64,000 nt of DNA from Pleurodeles waltl (Eukaryota > Chordata > Amphibia > Caudata > Salamandridae): assembly GCF_031143425.1 (NCBI RefSeq), contig NC_090437.1:1174688863-1174752862 (forward strand), read 5' to 3'. The notes under the pieces were generated by a model, which had not been told where the DNA came from, ran no database searches, and worked only from the letters and a program-made list of their open reading frames with translations. The position numbers were made by a program, and so were the translations under genes. Positions 1 to 11,645 of this stretch are shown piece after piece. Every line of letters begins with the position of its first letter. The first letter of the stretch is position 1.

Positions 1-3000
1 GTCGCTCGTCAATATCTTAATAAATATACCAGATATTTCACCTTGTGGATTGGAGTCATTGTTTCACTTAAAGAGAAAAAACCCACTTCCTACCTTAGGT
101 TCTAAATAGTGATTTCTTATATCCAAAGAAAAGTAATGGATATAAACTTATGTAAAACATATATCTAACAATTCTATTTTATGATCAAATTCTTCTTCTT
201 AATTGTACACAATTGATAAACATAATTTTAAACCTATCATAATACAGTGTATCAATGAACTCCTGACATAAACCCTGCCTCCTATTCCATAAAATGTATA
301 ACACTGAGAACCTCAAACACACCATTCATTCGCAGACTCCACTTATAAACCCACACCGGGACTGTAAGATCAGAAAGTGTTTTTCTATCCCAAATGTTAT
401 ACAGTACATGAAATTCATGATTATTATAAACGATAAATAAATGATTCAATCTATTTGTAATTTCCCATATGCCAATTATTCAAATTCAGTATCTATAGAA
501 TGCAATAATACAATACATAGAGAATCTTTCATAGATAACAGGGTAACCAAGGTTGCAATCCCAACTTAAAAAATATTCTGAAAATGTTTTTAACTGTGTC
601 ATATTATTATCAAATAGTAATATTATATGAGTCCAATACTACAGAAGACAATATGACATTTCATGGGGATCCTTTACAAAAGTTCACCATCATCCATGTT
701 ATAGTCCTGGCTGGAGAGGTTCTTACGAAGAGCTCCTTCTTTCCACCTGACAATTCTTCTTCCTCTGTTTCACACCTTTCTTGCTCTTAATGATGAAACA
801 TAAGTTACAGTTCCCACAAATAACTATTAGTATCCACTGCATGCAACCACTGCACAAAATAAGTACTGCTCTAAAGTGTGTATAATACACCTGAATGGGA
901 CTGTCTGGGCTAGTGTTTATTTCCTCTTTCCTTCCCTTTTGTTTGTTCTTGCGTGCAGCCGGTTTTTGCTGTCTGTTGTCAAAGCCTTATTGATTACAAA
1001 ACAATATACAGAGTGGATTTTGAGTCAGCACTTGATCATGAATAGATGGCTTTCTTGTTTATCTTTCTCTTTATGCAATGGCTTTCCCCTCATTCATGTC
1101 CTTGCCTCGATTCTGGAACATAGTGTTTTTACTTCCATTCTACAGCAATACTGTTTCAACATAGCTGACAGCCTAAGCACTCTGGTGCGCACATCAAAAA
1201 AGAATTATCAAAACCAAAAAGTCAGCAGGTACCTTTTAAAGATTGGATCCATTGACTTTGGAAACACTTGTTCATGTTAGGGGCAAAAAGAGGTAAGCCA
1301 TAGTTAATGTGACAGAAACTTTTTTTAAAGAAATATTTCCAAAACACACAAAGAACAAAGTGTGACAATGAATTGAGTATGGTTCATAACTTCTTCAGTA
1401 AGGGAATATCATTACTTATCTTAACTTTACGTTCAGCGTCCTTCTGGACAACATCGAGGACTGCACTTATCGTATCCATATTAAGATGGTACCAGGACAG
1501 TGTGAGTCAAGAACTAATGTTTAATGTTGTTTCTCTTGTTCAGTATTCTCTCATCGCCCTGCAGCTCCATGCCTTTCATTTTCTCCACTATCAATTGGGG
1601 CTACTTGTTCCTGCTCCCTGACATATATTATTAGAAGAAGCACTTTCCACAGGGTCACATCTGCTTTATGCACATGCGTGAAGCCTTCTGATTTTACTTA
1701 GGTGAGCTAAACATGTATTTTGACTTGGTTTGGAATGGTGTTGATTTTCAGCATCATTTTTCGGCATGGGATTGTGACGTTATTCCTTTCACCTCTTCCA
1801 TTCTGTAAAATTAATGCTGTAGGCTGACTTTTCAAATACAGTTGGCATTTCAGATGTTTATGGGTGGTGTACTTTGTTATTTGCACATTCCTTTACACCT
1901 AGTTGCACAGAGTATCAAAGTGGTCAATTTATTTCTTGTACACCCCAAATGATGTCTTAAGCAGCAGAATAGTGAACTCTACATCAGGACCTGAGGATCA
2001 GAGTATGCTATTTTGACTCATGCTTATTCTCAAATAGCAGCTTGAACCAAGAAACATGTAAGCAAAACTACCTTTCCCAAGAACACAAGGGGTAACAGTA
2101 GTTTCAAAAGAACCAATCACAGCCCATTAAGTCCATAACAGTGTAATACATCTGGACTCACTCCTCTTTCTTCATTGCACCAGCAGACAGTTAAGTGCTT
2201 ATGTTCTTGTCTCGATTTCTTCTTGCTGTCATACGTATTTTAACTTGTGCCACCAGTTACTGGTTTGTATTGTTGACAGTTGAACGGATTGCACATTTGC
2301 CGGATTGTTTGATTTGACTGCTGGACATGCTTTAAAGTTTATATTTTCCCTCAATGTGCTCGCTAGCTAATATGTGTTGTCAGGTCCTTCCCCTGTCAAG
2401 TAGAGCTAAAGAGCTGCTCGCTGGCAACTCAGTTCTGATCTCTGCGGGCAGCATACTTCTCAAAGAGATTATGGGATGCACACAGCCCGTCGGAAAATTG
2501 ACAGGAGATGATCTACAGGAGTACTTGGCTTTGTCTCCCTGATGCACCATACACTGAGGTCCCTATCATTTGATTTGGGGGAACTTCTATTACAAAGAGG
2601 AGCACATTGAGGGCATTATCCTGACATCTCTTGGAGTGTATTATCCTGACAAGTATTGAGGGTGCTTGCCCCTAAGCTTTCCTTAGGTAAGTCCAAACCT
2701 TCCGTCCACAGGGTTGTACATCCGAACCTTGAGCTTTAATATTCAGTGAGCCACTGGAAAAATTTGAGTAAGTGGAGGAATTCATTCCCTGGAGTATAAC
2801 ATATCAGAAGTAGTTGTGTCAGTACAGAGGTCATGCCCTGGAGAATTTTGGGAAGCAATTATTAATCTTGGCTGATGGCCAACCCAAACCCCTCCCTGCG
2901 AGACAAGGCTTGCCTTTCCCCATAGGAGCCCTAGAACCCAGGGGGTATTCAGGACAGAACACCACCAACGCAAAAGGAAGAGGGAGCATCAAGGTTAAAT

Positions 3001-3200
3001 TTGAGCCAGGAAGCCAAGCAGGGCAAACTCACTGATTAAAACCTCTGCACAACCTAGACAGACTAACTAGGACTCAGATCCCTTAATCCCCACAATGACA
3101 GGTCCAATGGGAATGACTCTCAGAGTAGTTCAGATGATGGGTTTGATACTGGGAGGCCTTGGTGGCCCGCTCCTGACCCAAAACACTGAAGTAAGAAGGG
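1..3200. other. AT-rich stretch, no gene recognised
   Basis: I see no convincing gene here. The open frames are short, have no recognisable motif, and are about as long as expected by chance. The sequence is AT-rich to about 2300 and becomes more balanced afterwards. The part from about 2780 to 3090 may already belong to the decayed DIRS element that follows, because a Pro/Gly/Arg-rich frame is open there, but I could not match it to a domain. Confidence 0.5.
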
Positions 3201-5011
3201 CTGGGTCAGGAAGATAAATTCGCTATTAGCATGTTGGACCCAGAAGGCATTTTCTTCACCAGATCCTCCGAGAGGAATCCAGCAGATAGGTGCTCTGTGT
3301 CATTGATGGCCTTCAGAAGCCTCTTGTTAAGGATGTAAGGAGCTGCCTCAGAGCTAAATGTCTTAGGCCACGACCCTGGACGGAAAGATAGCGTCAATGC
3401 CCAAGGATTATGAGAGGACCACAAGACAGGGACAGACAGGTCTTAGTGAGCCTGTCAGAACAAACTGCTTGACACTGCAGGTCCCCTGACAAAAATCCTC
3501 AACATTGCCGAAGAAGCCAGGGAATCAGGTTCTTTCATTCCACATGACATACTACCTGGACAGGTGCAGTGGGACATTAGCTTTCTAGAAAACTGAACTG
3601 TCCGATTTCCATGGAAAAATGTAGGTCTCTACTGAAATAAAGTGGATCTCAAACCGGGAGATTTAGCCTCATCTGAGGCAGAATCTATGGCCCAGGAGGC
3701 CTGTTCAGGACCCTTTCCTTAGAGTCAGGGAAATATGCCTCAACATTTTCATCCCTTGACACAGCCCAGGGTTCAATTAAAATGTTTTTTGTGGGGCTGG
3801 GAGAGCTCACCTGGCTGCTTCCACAACCAAGGTCCGCTGCACAGACAGGGATATTAATAAGGCAAGTGGCAAGACCACAACCATTTTGAAGGTTTTTTTC
3901 CCCCTCTAGTGGGGCTACCAGAGGCCGACTGAACCATGGCTCCTCTGGGGAATCCAACAACTCCTACGGATGTTACACAGGTGAGTCTAATTTCCACCTC
4001 CGAAGGACAAATTAGGGGGAGGATATATTCACAAATGGATGGAAATATCCAATGATACCCGGATCTTCCAGTCAAATGGCTCCAGAAAGAGTTCTATGAA
4101 TTACACAAGCAATGACCGAAACCAAAACTAATCAAAATTTCAGGGATTATGAGCTCACAGACAAGGAAGTAAGCTCATGCTCATCAAGGGCTCTATTATC
4201 ATCTCACAAATTCATACAAATGGGTTTCTGAGCAATATTGTTTGGTTGCAAAACGGGTGTCAGCCACCAGCTGGTAATCAGCCTCAGGGTGTTCAACAAG
4301 TAGTTGATATTCTAGCACTTCAAGAAAAAAGAAAACCATCTTTTCAGGGACGTCCATTGTCCCTTCAATTGGATGCTGCAGCTAGACCTCAAGGACTCCT
4401 ACCTGGAGATTTTTACCCCCCTCACTCCATTGCAGATTCTTTCAATTTATTTGGAAGCAACAGGTTACTGTTCTGCCCTTCAGCCTGTCAAAAGCACTCT
4501 GATGCTTTACAAAACTGCTTCGACCAGCAATGGAATTTCTCAGAGGGAGGGGAGTATGTCTCATTATTTACCTCAGCAACATCCTGATCATGAACAGCTT
4601 GAAAATATGGATGAGCCAACAACCAGTGATGACAATAACACTAATGCAGGACATAGGATTCCTGATCAACTTGAACCCTCACTAGAGACCTCGTTTTTGG
4701 GTCTCATAGACTCAGTACAGAAGCCTCAATACATAGACTCAGTACAGAAGACACGGAAATTACCCAACAAGAAGAAAGCTAACATCAAGAGAGAACTCAG
4801 GAAAGTCCTGAACAGTCCCAGGATATTACTGCCACAACTGGTCACTTCGGTGGGACTCTTTTGGTTGTCAGTTCAACCAATATTACCAGAGCCCCTACAA
4901 TCTCTGTCCCTCCAAAGACTGGAAATGTCCCATCTTCGGAGGGGTCTCACCTACTTCCAGCAGGTGGACCGCAAAACTCAGGCCAGAGAGCAATATCAAC
5001 CTAGTGCCTAG
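3200..5011 (+). mobile_element. Decayed DIRS-type retrotransposon: ORF1 and reverse transcriptase remnants
   Basis: Conceptual translation in shifting frames gives DIRS-family landmarks in the expected order. Near 3220-3300 is a gag-like DPEGIFFTRSSE motif. Near 3460-3540 is LLDTAGPLTKILNIAEEARE, typical of DIRS ORF1. Near 4170-4230 is LLIKGSIIISQI, the start of the reverse transcriptase domain. LDLKDSY follows near 4378 and FTKLLRPAMEFLRGRG near 4505. A catalytic box reading YLSN instead of YxDD is near 4570. FLGLIDS and a thumb/RNase H-like region follow near 4697-4930. The frames are broken several times, so this is a fossil. No tyrosine recombinase or inverted terminal repeat was recognised. 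DIRS elements are abundant in salamanders. The family call is fairly sure; the outer limits are not. Confidence 0.7.
4160..5011 (+). pseudogene. DIRS reverse transcriptase/RNase H fragment
   Basis: Two overlapping open frames (4177-4587 and 4373-5011) are halves of one reverse transcriptase separated by frameshifts. The LDLKDSY motif carries the first catalytic aspartate. The YxDD box has both aspartates replaced (Ser, Asn), so the enzyme would be dead even without the frameshifts. An in-frame short duplication of the Asp-Ser-Val-Gln region occurs near 4710-4750. The C-terminal part (KLPNKKKANIKRELRKVL and onward) matches the post-polymerase region of DIRS enzymes. It ends at a stop near 5011. 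Confidence 0.65.
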
Positions 5012-5795
5012 AGCACATGCAAGCATGAAATGGAAGAGCAATGTTAAGCTAAACTTCAGACCTAATAATAGAATCAGATACCAGCAGGGCAGGCTGGGGC
5101 TTCAGATGCAGGAAGTTTTCTAAAGGGAGAAACTGGTCAGAAGAGGAACTAGCATTGCATTTCATTTGCTAGGAACTTCTGGAAGGCTCCTTCATGGTCA
5201 AGTTCTGAACAAACAACCAGGTGAGCTGCTGCGTAATGCTGAAGATAGACAATGGCCCCCATTACAACATTGGCGTTAAGTGCCGCTTACCGCCATGCTG
5301 ACTGCCGCCAACATACCGCGACCGCGGCAGAAATCCGACACTATACAGACACACACAAGTCCGCCAGCCCAAAGGTCAGTGATAAACAGGGGGTAGCAAA
5401 ACCTAAACCGTTATGCCAACAGAAATACACCCACAGCATCATGACCCACGAATCACCGCAGCAGTCATTCAACTGCGGTAAACCATTGGCGGTACACACC
5501 GCTGCGCTCAAAATACACACACACATACAAAACTACACCACATTGGACAATTCAAACTGCACACACCTGACACACATACACATAGCACACCCACACCAAT
5601 ATAAAACACACACCCACACTACCCACAACCCTTTACGACCCAAAGATTTTGGCAAGTGAGAGAGAGACAAGCCAGGAGCACCCAGTGAATCTGAGCCACA
5701 AAACACCATCACCCATACACCATCCACACACCTCACCGCACACACCCCAACTCATTAACCCACACACCCTCACACATACCACTCACACTACACCC

Positions 5796-7329
5796 ATGGC
5801 ACCACAAAGACACCCCAGGTTCTCAGAGGAGGAGCTAAGGGTCATGGTGAAGGAAATCATCCGGGTAGAGCCACAGCTATTCGGATCACAGGTGCAGCAG
5901 ACATTTATTGCAAGGAAGATGGAGCTATGGCGGAGAGTCGTGGACAAGGTCAATGCCATGGGACAGCACCCAAGAACAAGGGATGACATCAGGAAGAGGT
6001 GGAACGACCTATGGGGGAAGGTACGTTCCGTGGTTGCAAGACACCAGATAGCTTTACAGAGGACTGGCGGTGAACCCCCACCTCTTCCCCCACAACTAAC
6101 AACATGGGAGGAGCACGTCTTGGCGATCATGCATCCTGAGGGCCTGGCAGGAGTAGCAGGAGGACTGGACTCTGGTAAGTCAAATCCTTACTACTTTATC
6201 ACCCACCCTAACTGCATGCCATCACACACAACAACCCCTACACTCACCCCCATCACCCCGCCACCTCACATATACCCCACCATCACAGCCCACCCATCCC
6301 AATACCAAGCCCTGTATGCAACACCAATGCATGGACGCCCATCACAGACCTGCATGGACACCCATCACCACAGCATGCACACTAGTGACAATCACTTAGC
6401 CAAACCAATCACAACTCACACAAGCCAAAGCTGCCTTGCTAATAACAACCATAGAGGGAAACATAGCTATGCACAAGATGGCACACGCAGAAACAATAAC
6501 ACTGCATTTACATCCCCACAGGACCCCCACTCAACGTCACCGGAGAGGAGGTGCCAGCCACATCCAGTCCCCCCCAGAAGAGGCCCACAGTGATGACAGC
6601 AGCTCTGCACACCTGGATCACGATGACCAACCTGGCCCATCAGGGACCTCTGGACAGTCTGTTACCCAGGCACAGTCCCAACCCACCACAGAGCCTCCCT
6701 CCTCAGGAAACACCACCACAGCACCCACCCAGCGGGCCCATCCTTCAGTCCCCAGGACACGTCAATCAGCAGTGTGTCCACCACTACAGGGACCCCAGGC
6801 AACCCCACAAACACAGGACGATCAGGGACCTGGGGTCAGTGGCAGTGGGCACACAGTTCAGGGGACAGAGGCACAGGACAACAGGGAAGCTGGGAGGACT
6901 GCTGTGTGACAGCGGGAGGACAGGCCAAGGGAACCCACTCTCCACGAGGCACTCACCAACATCCTGGGAGCATATCGCCATTCCTAGGAGACCATGGGCC
7001 AGATACTGGCCAAGTTGCATGAGACCCAGTGGCTGCAGGAGGGACAATACCTGGGGATCAGGGAGGACCTGAGGGACATCCACACCACCCTGGTCACCAT
7101 TGCATGGGTGCTGGCAGACATGCCCTACACCATGAAGGAGGCAGTTGCACACAAATGGGCCCCTGACACTAGCCACACCTCTGCCGACGCTAGTGTGCAG
7201 GAGGCCCTGCCACAGGAACAACAGGCCACCAGCACCCCACCCCCTGCAGAAAGAGAACCACCCCGCAAACAGTCCCTGCGATCCAGGCAGAAGCCAGAGA
7301 ACATTGCCAAGACCCCGCCAGGAAAAAAG
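5796..7329 (+). pseudogene. Harbinger gene 1: Myb/SANT-like DNA-binding protein (copy A)
   Basis: Two exons. Exon 1 is 5796-6174 (379 bp, donor GTAAGT); the start ATG fits MAPQRHPRFSEEEL. It encodes a Myb/SANT-like (Myb_DNA-bind_5, NAIF1/MYPOP-like) domain with RFSEEELRVMV, IARKMELWRRVV and DDIRKRWNDLWGKV as helix landmarks. Exon 2 starts at 6522 after a CACAG acceptor. It encodes an acidic EEAHSDDSSS segment, a Ser/Pro/Thr-rich linker, a helical region around ILAKLHETQWLQEGQYLGIR (7000-7060) and a basic tail. In Harbinger elements the Myb-like partner escorts the transposase to the nucleus and to the element ends. Copy A has a 1-bp loss near 6575 (in a C run), a stop near 6907 and another near 6990, so it is broken. 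An AATAAA signal is at 7512. Confidence 0.8.
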
Positions 7330-9363
7330 AATCTCCTGATTGTCACCCTTGTGTCCCACTCTGTCACCCTGTCCACCTTGAACTGCCATTGCTCCCCTTC
7401 CTATGCCCCCATGGACAATGCACCTGTGATACACATAGACTGTACTCTACTGTGGACTTTCCGCCATCAGCAACCCAACCATTGCAATACCCCCTCCACT
7501 TATTAGCACCTAAATAAACACCTTTGGAACAAATTCAAAAATGGAGTCTGTCAATTGTTTGAAATATGTGTTAGTTACACAAACTGTAAACATTGCAATT
7601 CAAATGTACTGTAATATTTACATAGGTATGACCTGTAGTGGGCAGCAGTAAACACACCAGGAGCCAGAGTGGGGAACAGAGATCGGAAAATAGAGATGCC
7701 AAAGGGTACAGTAAGTGGCCATAGAAATAGGGAAATCTGGCTGCCATGTTCAATGTCAAACAAAAAACTGCAATCGAAGGTGAAGTTACAGTGTCTTAAC
7801 TGTGTGCCACAGGAAGTACTGTTGAATTAGTGTAGTTCTGTTGTCCACATCTTCTTCCTCTGCCTCCTCTTCGTCACTGTGCACAGGCTCCACCGCTGTC
7901 ACACGACCATCCCCAGGCTCATCCTTCTGCAGAAAAGGCACCTGGCATCTCAAGGCCAGGTTGCGCAACTTTCAACATGCAACGATGATCTGGCACACCT
8001 TCTTGGGTGAGTAGTACAGGGATCCACCTCAGATGAAGGCACCGGAATCTGGCCTTCAGGCCAAAGGTTCGCTCAATGATCCTCCTTGTTCGCCCAAGTG
8101 CCTCATTGTAACGTTCCTCTGCCCTTGTCCTGGCATTTCTCACTGGGGTCAGTAGCCATGAGAGGTTGGGGTAACTAGAGTCACCTGCAAATATCGAGGG
8201 ATATCTGTTAGCCACACAATCACCCTTAGGGTCAAACCCACACCCATATACCTACATCAACTGGTTGGGGACCATGGGCTCACCTATTAGCCAAACCCAG
8301 TGCCTCTGGAGTTGAGACATCACATATGGGATGCTGCTATTCCTCAAGATAAAGGCATCATGCACAGAGCTAGGATACTTTGCATTGACATGGGAGATGT
8401 ACTGGTCCGACAAACACACCATCTGCACATCCAGAGAGTGAAAGCTTTTTCTATTTTTGAACACTTGTTCATTTCTCCAGGGGGGACAAATACAATATGT
8501 GTACCATTAATGGCACCAATGATGTTGAGGATATGTCCCAGTGCATAGAAGTCAGCCTTCACTGTGGCCAAATCCTCCACCTGGGGGAAAACAATGTAGC
8601 TGCGCATGTGTTTCAGCAGGGCAGACAACACTCTGGTCAGCACGTTTGAGAACATAGGCTGTGACATCCCTGATGCCATGCCACTGTCGCTTGGAAGGAA
8701 CCGCTTGCCAGGAAATGGAGCACTGACAGGACCTGCATTAGAGGGGGGATCACAGTGGGGTGGAGGATAGCAGATAACAGGTCTGGCTCCAATTGGACAC
8801 ACAGTTCTTGGATTGTGGCACTATCAAGTCTGTAGGTCAGGATATTGTGTCTGTCCTCCATTGTCGCCTGGTCCACCAGGGGTTTGTACACGGGGGCATG
8901 TCTCCATCTCCTATTCATCCTCAGTGGTTGAACTCTCGGGTGAAAACGGTGAGCAGAAGGTCATATTCACACATATTTCAACATTAATATGCAATTTTTG
9001 CTTTACAGAAACAGTATGTGAACTCGTAAGTCAGTTGATGTGCCAATGTCTGCTATGACGCAGTTAGGTGCCATGGCCTGTGCCCACCTGAAATGGCAGC
9101 TGCCTGACCTGTGAGGAGGGACAAGGGGAAATGAGGTAATTCCGCTGGCGTTGTGCGCCGTTGCGGTCGTCGGTCGATGACCACCGTGCAACACTGCATT
9201 GGTTATCACTGGGGCCTGTGGGTTCCAGGAGCCAGTGGTTGCACGGTACCACCGCCGCGGACGCAACCGCCATTTTCTATCTGTTCACTCACTTGCTACC
9301 TGACCTTCAACAGGAGAGGACCTACGCTGCAAGTGCTGCTGTGACCTGTGTCTGGAAGCGACA

Positions 9364-11480
9364 ATGGCTCGAGTGTCTGGGGAAAGGGCCCCTGCCTTCA
9401 CTTCGGAGGAGTTGGAGAGACTGGTAGATGGGGTACTACCCCAGTACCCTTTGCCCCTGCCTTCACTTTGGAGGAGTTGGAGAGACTGGTGGATGGGGTC
9501 CTACCCCAGTACCCTTTACTCTATTGTCCTCCAGACAAACAGGTGAGTACAATGTGAGCATGATGCGTGGGGCATGAATGTATGGATTGCTGTGTGTGTA
9601 AGCCTTGGGTAAGGGGGGTATGAGGGGTCCTGGGCAGAGTGCTGCATGTATGGTGGTCAATGTATGTGCGTAAGGGGATGGGGGGGGTATGGTGGGTCAT
9701 GAGTATAACAGTCAGGACGGTATGACTAATACCTTTTCTGCTGTTTTTTTTCTGCAGGTCAGCGCCCATCAGAAAAAGGGTATTTGGCGTGCCATCGCCA
9801 AGGAGGTGCGGACCCTAGGGGTCTTTGACAGGCGGAGCACCCACTGCCGCAAATGGTGGGAGGACCTGCGCCACTGGGCAAAGAAGACGGCGGAGGCCCA
9901 GCTGGGGCTGGCCTCCCAACGAGGAAGGGGTGCCCGTCGTACCCTGACCCCCATGATGTTCCGCATCCTGGCGGTGGCCTATCCAGAGTTGGATGGGCGC
10001 TTGAAGGCATCACAGCAGCCACAAGGGGGTGAGTACAGATTCTGAATCATGACTTTGCGAGCGTCAAGGTATTGCCTGGGAGGGAGATGTGGCCTGTGGG
10101 TTCCCCATAGGCCAGGGCGAACATGGTAGGGTATGTTCAATGATGGGCAAGCTCGGATGCACTCCAACCCCACTACTGTTAGTGGGCATGTACCACTGGG
10201 TAGGGTCTTGTAGGTTTCAGGTGTGCAGCTAATGGCGTTAGGCATTGTACCCCATGGGCTGGTGACTAGCATTGTAACTGGTAGTGCATGGCCTAGTGCA
10301 TAGGGCTGTTCCCTGTGAGTTTGTACACCAACGGTAGTGTTGCTGCTGGCATTGACCAAGTGTATCCTCTGTCTCTCGCCCCCCCTTTTTGTTTTGTCAC
10401 CCTGTCCCTGTGTGCATTAGCATCATCACTACACGCCCCTCACTGGCAGTCATCACCCCCACATCCATGCACACGTCCCCTGTGTCCTCTCCCACTGTGT
10501 CTGTGACCCCCCTGCCAAAGTACACAAACGCAAGCACTCAGACACCCAACAGCCATCCACCTCACAACTGTATCGAGCCCATGCACCTGCACCCAAACAC
10601 AGCAGACTGACACCTCCTACAACCACTCCCTCTTCCTCCACACCCAAACCTTCACCCTCTTCCCGGTCCAGTGTCCCTAAGAAGCTTTTCCTCGCCACCA
10701 TTGATCTATTTCCTACCCGTCCCCCACCCCCGTCCTACACCTCGGGCCAGAGTGGCCAGAACCCAGCCCAGCACCTCAGCCGCCCAGTCCACGGCCACTG
10801 TGGTTTCTGCAGCAACTGCAGGTGGGAGAGGCTCCGAGGAGTCAGCCGTCAGCCCAGCTAGTGTGCCAGCACCACCTAGCAAGGGCAAGAAGGGGACACC
10901 AGCCAGCAATGGGAAGGAGGCACCATCAGCCAGCAAGGGCAAGAAAAAGACACCAGCTGGCAGAAGCAAGGAGGCCCCACCATCTGCCAAGGGCAGGAAG
11001 GGGCACACAACACCAGCAATGGCACTTCAGTCGTCCGAGGCTGCAGGTGAAGGCCTGGAGGCTACCACCACCACTGGCAGCACCGCCACCTGCACCGTGG
11101 CCAGCACCGCCACCTGCTTCGCAGCCAGGAGCACCACTGCCAGCAGCAGCAGCCCCAGTGGGCACCCGTCCGAGGCTGCAGGTAAAGGCTTGGAGGCTAC
11201 CACCACCACTGCCAGCACCGCCACCTGCAGCGCAAATGGCATCCATTTAGCAGCCGTCACCGTTGGCGAGCAGTGTGTAGTGGTGACTACATGGGCTGCA
11301 GTGTGTCCTGGCCCCTGCTGTCGGTATGACACACAGGTGAGAGACTGTGACCTTGCACTGGGTACATGGCCCCTTCTAGAACCAGTGGAAGAAGGCATCC
11401 ACTCAGCTCCTCCTTGCCAGGATGAAGCACACTGGGCACAAGGCCCCCTCCAGAACCAGTGGAAGAAGGCATCCACTTGA
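9364..11480 (+). pseudogene. Harbinger gene 3: second Myb/SANT-like protein (copy A)
   Basis: Exon 1 starts at 9364 (MARVSGERAPAFTSEELERL) and ends at the donor near 9540. It contains a 65-bp tandem duplication (units at 9388 and 9453) that shifts the frame. Exon 2 is 9758-10028 (271 bp) and is open: AHQKKGIWRAIAKEV, THCRKWWEDLRHWAKK and MMFRILAVAYPEL mark a trihelix/SANT-like DNA-binding domain. Exon 3 starts near 10425. About 0.7 kb, including the predicted helical oligomerisation segment, has been deleted, so the acceptor region joins directly to the Ser/Thr/Pro-rich tail. From 10671 a 269-codon frame holds Lys-rich KGKKGTPA-type repeats and Thr-rich stretches. The gene lies wholly in intron 1 of the transposase. 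Confidence 0.7.
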
Positions 11481-11645
11481 GAGACTGTGGCTTTCACTCC
11501 CCAGGACCAAGCAGTGGGCAAACTACCCACTAGAGAGACTGTGGCTTTGCACTCCCCAGGACCAAGCAGTGGGCAAACCACCCACTTGAGAGACTGTGGC
11601 TTTGCACTCCCCAGGACCAAGCAGTGGGTATAGGGCCCCCTCCAG
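11340..11645. repeat. Minisatellite at the 3' end of gene 3 in copy A
   Basis: Two short tandem arrays. A unit containing CCAGTGGAAGAAGGCATCCA occurs at about 11380 and 11455. A 54-55-bp unit beginning GAGAGACTGTGGCTTT occurs at 11479, 11533 and 11588. The second is a shortened, reverse-complement relative of the 64-bp units in copies B and C. Confidence 0.8.

Noticed and set aside
584..1621. Short plus-strand frames as small genes
   Set aside because: AT-rich, no motifs, no splice or codon support, and lengths expected by chance.
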